From Sphingobacterium sp. HMA12 (GTDB taxonomy: Bacteria > Bacteroidota > Bacteroidia > Sphingobacteriales > Sphingobacteriaceae), in the NCBI RefSeq assembly GCF_002933815.1, contig NZ_BEYR01000004.1:124001-188000 (forward strand): a DNA stretch of 64,000 bases, read 5' to 3'. The notes beneath the pieces are model-generated. The model was given only the letters and a program-made list of their open reading frames with translations. It ran no database searches and was not told the origin of the DNA. Every line of letters starts with the position of its first letter. Positions within the stretch are counted from its first letter, which is position 1. A program made the position numbers and the translations under genes. This document shows, one piece after another, positions 61,760-64,000 of this stretch.

Positions 61760-61791
61760 TTAGTTTTATACCGCAAATTGAATTATCTTTG
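61760..61791 (+). promoter_or_regulatory. Promoter of metG
   Basis: TATCTTTG (61784-61791) matches TAnnTTTG exactly, with a TTAG (61760-61763) 20 bases before it as a partial -33 box. It lies about 40 bases before the metG start codon. Just upstream, AAATT and AATTTATCTTAGTTTT resemble the inverted-repeat element seen at 48.0, 52.8 and 54.4-54.5 kb, perhaps a degenerate fifth copy. Confidence 0.5.
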
Positions 61792-61830
61792 TGAAAGAAA
61801 CAAGTAAAAACTTTAATATACTTTCAAGCA

Positions 61831-63900
61831 TTGAGTATTCTAGATAAAAAACGTTATACAATTACTTCGGCATTACCTTATGCCAATGGTCCTTTACATA
61901 TCGGACACCTTGCCGGTGCTTATATTCCCGGTGATATTTTTGTTCGCTATTTGCGTTTAAATCAAAAGGATGTAGTCTATGTATGTGGTTCGGACGAGCA
62001 TGGCGCAGCCATTACCATCCGCGCAAAAAAAGAGGGCATTACCCCACAGCAGATCATAGATAAATACAACAAACAGATCAAAGAGAGCTTTGAAGAGTTT
62101 GGCATTTCTTTCGATATCTACCACCGTACCTCTGAACCGATTCATCATCAATTGTCACAGGATTTTTTCCTGAATTTATACAACAAAGGTGAATTTGTCG
62201 AGAAATTCTCGGAGCAATACTATGATGAGGAATACCATCAGTTTTTGGCAGACCGCTATATCACGGGAACCTGTCCAAACTGTAAATCCGAAGGCGCTTA
62301 TGGCGACCAATGTGAAAAATGCGGTACCTCACTTAGTCCAACAGACCTGATCAATCCCATTTCTACACTGAGTGGAAAAACACCGGTATTGAAGGAGACA
62401 AAACACTGGTATTTACCATTGGATAAATATCAGCCCTGGCTTGAAAAATGGTTAATCGAAGGCAAGAAAAATATTCTTAAATCCAATGTTTTTGGCCAAT
62501 GCCAATCCTGGCTAAAATCAGGGCTGCAGCCTCGCTCGATGACTAGAGATCTGGACTGGGGAGTAGATGTACCTCTGGAAGAAGCACAAGGAAAAAAACT
62601 GTATGTATGGCTGGATGCGCCAATAGGCTATATTTCTGCGACGAAACAGTGGGCAATTGACCACGGAAAAAATTGGGAAGACTATTGGAAAACCCATGAA
62701 AATCCAGCGAACGATGCAACATTGATCCATTTTATCGGAAAAGATAACATTGTATTCCACTGCATTATATTTCCGGCAATTCTTCATGCACATGGGGACT
62801 ATATCTTACCGGAAAATATCCCTGCGAATGAATTCCTCAACCTAGAAGGTGATAAGTTATCAACTTCCAGAAACCATGCGGTCTGGTTACATGAATATCT
62901 ACAAGAATTCCCGGGCAAACAGGATGAATTACGTTACGTGCTGACCTCGATATTGCCAGAGACTTCAGATGCGGAGTTTACCTGGAAAGATTTCCAGGCA
63001 CGGATCAACAACGAACTGGTCGCTATCTTTGGTAACTTTGTCAATCGTGTAATGGTACTTTCCCATAAATATTTCGAAGGCAAAGTATTAAATGGATCGC
63101 CATTGACAGCAGTGGATCAATCGGTATTGGACGAGTTGAAATCTTACCCGGCCTCCATTAAGTCGTCATTAGAACAGTTCCGTTTCCGTGAAGCGCTGGC
63201 CGAATTTATGAATGTTGCACGTCTTGGTAACAAATATTTAGCGGATGAAGAGCCCTGGAAAGTCATCAAAACAGACGAGGAGCGTGTTAAAACGATCCTG
63301 AATGTGGCGTCTCAAATTGTTGCTAACCTGGCTGTACTGGCACAGCCTTTCCTACCAAAAACAGCGACAAAGTTATTTGAAATGCTCAATTTCCCACAAG
63401 GGAACTGGAGTGATGCGGGCAACGAAGGACTGATTGAAGATGGACATCAACTGGGGGAAGTACAATTGTTGTTTGACAAAATCACCGACGAACAAGTTGA
63501 GTTCCAGTTAAACAAACTTGCGGAAGCGAAACTGAAAAACCGCGCGGACAATACAAAAGTTGCTCCTGCAAAAGAAAATATCAGTTTTGACGATTTTGTA
63601 AAAATGGATATCCGTGTGGGAACAATTTTAGCGGCTGAAAAAGTTGCGAAGACAAAGAAATTACTGAAGCTAACAATTGATACGGGTATGGACAAACGCA
63701 CCGTCGTATCTGGTATTGCGGAATTCTTCAGTCCTGAAGAAATCGTCGGACGCCAGGTTTCTATTTTGGTGAATCTAGAGCCTCGTGAAATCAAAGGGAT
63801 TACCTCTCAGGGGATGATCCTGATGGCCGAAGATGCTGATGGCCGACTGGATTTTGTCAAACCGGATACTGCGATTAAAGTAGGTAGCACAGTACGCTAA
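61831..63900 (+). CDS. metG: Methionyl-tRNA synthetase, with C-terminal tRNA-binding domain
   Basis: A 689-residue class I enzyme. The HIGH motif is ALPYANGPLHIGHLAGAY (HIGH at 23-26); the zinc knuckle has CPNC (about 148) and CEKC (about 161); the KMSKS-type loop reads GDKLSTSRN (about 341), with S-T-S in the middle as often in this family. Residues about 587-689 form a Trbp111/EMAP-like tRNA-binding domain (FVKMDIRVGTILAAEKVAKT). The start is TTG at 61831: the frame is closed by a TGA at 61792 and no ATG lies between, and the first residues (MSILDKKRYTITSALPYANG) are the family's normal N-terminus. Essential housekeeping gene, transcribed alone; a hairpin follows. Confidence 0.96.
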   Translation: MSILDKKRYTITSALPYANGPLHIGHLAGAYIPGDIFVRYLRLNQKDVVYVCGSDEHGAAITIRAKKEGITPQQIIDKYNKQIKESFEEFGISFDIYHRTSEPIHHQLSQDFFLNLYNKGEFVEKFSEQYYDEEYHQFLADRYITGTCPNCKSEGAYGDQCEKCGTSLSPTDLINPISTLSGKTPVLKETKHWYLPLDKYQPWLEKWLIEGKKNILKSNVFGQCQSWLKSGLQPRSMTRDLDWGVDVPLEEAQGKKLYVWLDAPIGYISATKQWAIDHGKNWEDYWKTHENPANDATLIHFIGKDNIVFHCIIFPAILHAHGDYILPENIPANEFLNLEGDKLSTSRNHAVWLHEYLQEFPGKQDELRYVLTSILPETSDAEFTWKDFQARINNELVAIFGNFVNRVMVLSHKYFEGKVLNGSPLTAVDQSVLDELKSYPASIKSSLEQFRFREALAEFMNVARLGNKYLADEEPWKVIKTDEERVKTILNVASQIVANLAVLAQPFLPKTATKLFEMLNFPQGNWSDAGNEGLIEDGHQLGEVQLLFDKITDEQVEFQLNKLAEAKLKNRADNTKVAPAKENISFDDFVKMDIRVGTILAAEKVAKTKKLLKLTIDTGMDKRTVVSGIAEFFSPEEIVGRQVSILVNLEPREIKGITSQGMILMAEDADGRLDFVKPDTAIKVGSTVR

Positions 63901-63920
63901 TGAGTTGTAAACGATATCAT

Positions 63921-63951
63921 AAAAAAGCCTGTCTTTTGGACAGGCTTTTTT
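63921..63951. terminator. Terminator after metG, bidirectional
   Basis: GCCTGTC (63927-63933) and GACAGGC (63939-63945) form a stem with a 5-base loop, extended by six A on the left and six T on the right that also pair. The symmetry serves both metG and the convergent partial gene at the window end. Confidence 0.88.
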
Positions 63952-63960
63952 ATGGTAAAT

Positions 63961-64000
63961 TTATTCGTTAGGATCAATTTTCCTATGTTTGATCTCGCTT
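63961..64000 (-). CDS. C-terminal end of an unidentified minus-strand gene (partial)
   Basis: The last 40 bases read on the minus strand give a frame ending SEIKHRKIDPNE and a TAA at 63963-63961. It lies 10 bases behind the symmetrical terminator, as expected for a convergent gene. Only 12 codons are visible, so neither identity nor reality can be confirmed. Confidence 0.35.
   Translation of the reverse strand, partial: SEIKHRKIDPNE

Noticed and set aside
1..64000. CRISPR arrays, tRNA or rRNA genes, transposases, integrases and attachment sites
   Set aside because: Looked for repeats with regular spacers, cloverleaf-like segments and transposase motifs; none was found.

Overview
The window is about 64 kb of a Bacteroidota chromosome, most like Sphingobacteriaceae (Sphingobacterium/Pedobacter type). 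The pointers are moderate AT-richness, promoter boxes of the Bacteroidetes form TTTG-N19-21-TAnnTTTG, few Shine-Dalgarno sequences, many lipoproteins, a MetG with a C-terminal tRNA-binding domain, and paired C-terminal processing proteases. No rRNA, tRNA, CRISPR array, transposase or prophage was seen. The genus is inferred from protein style only.

Region A (1-20645, minus strand) is a complete Wzx/Wzy polysaccharide locus. At its head sits a winged-helix regulator whose promoter lies inside a perfect inverted repeat. It continues with ugd and a UDP-glucuronate 4-epimerase (uronic acid supply), a serine-acetyltransferase-like enzyme, a secreted heparinase II/III-like lyase, Wzx, an acyltransferase, Wzy and three glycosyltransferases. 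An SDR, a phosphohexomutase, a WbpM-like 4,6-dehydratase, a WbpL/WecA-like initiating transferase, a cupin sugar epimerase, Wza and the N-terminal two thirds of a Wzc-type co-polymerase complete it.

Region B (21596-44685, minus strand) is a second Wzx/Wzy locus with its own six-SLBB outer-membrane export protein and a kinase-less Wzz. It encodes a pseudaminic acid pathway (pseB, pseC, pseF, pseG, pseI) in which a hexapeptide acyltransferase takes the place expected for PseH, and an ATP-grasp enzyme and an SDR are wedged between pseG and pseI. Downstream come Wzx, a sialidase-like lipoprotein, an unusual GT-B-like protein, Wzy, three GT4 enzymes, a beta-helix protein, a DEDDh exonuclease, two tandem cytidylyltransferase-like genes and manC. 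No initiating transferase is visible in region B. A single-pass membrane protein of unknown function (20848-21417) separates the two loci.

Region C (44989-51052, plus strand) looks like a RiPP-type peptide handling locus: a thioredoxin-like lipoprotein, a Ser-His S26-type peptidase, a PqqD-type recognition protein, an ABC exporter and an HPr-kinase-like ATPase. A lone SDR, paralogous to one in region A, sits in the middle. No precursor peptide or cyclase was found. A strong hairpin terminator closes it.

Region D (51178-63900) is mainly housekeeping: two S41 proteases, RarA, a TPR protein, two two-domain universal stress proteins flanking a DoxX protein, an LD-carboxypeptidase and MetG. A promoter-like element with an internal inverted repeat (TAAATTGC-N9-GCAATTTA followed by a -7-like box) recurs at least four times between 48.0 and 54.5 kb.
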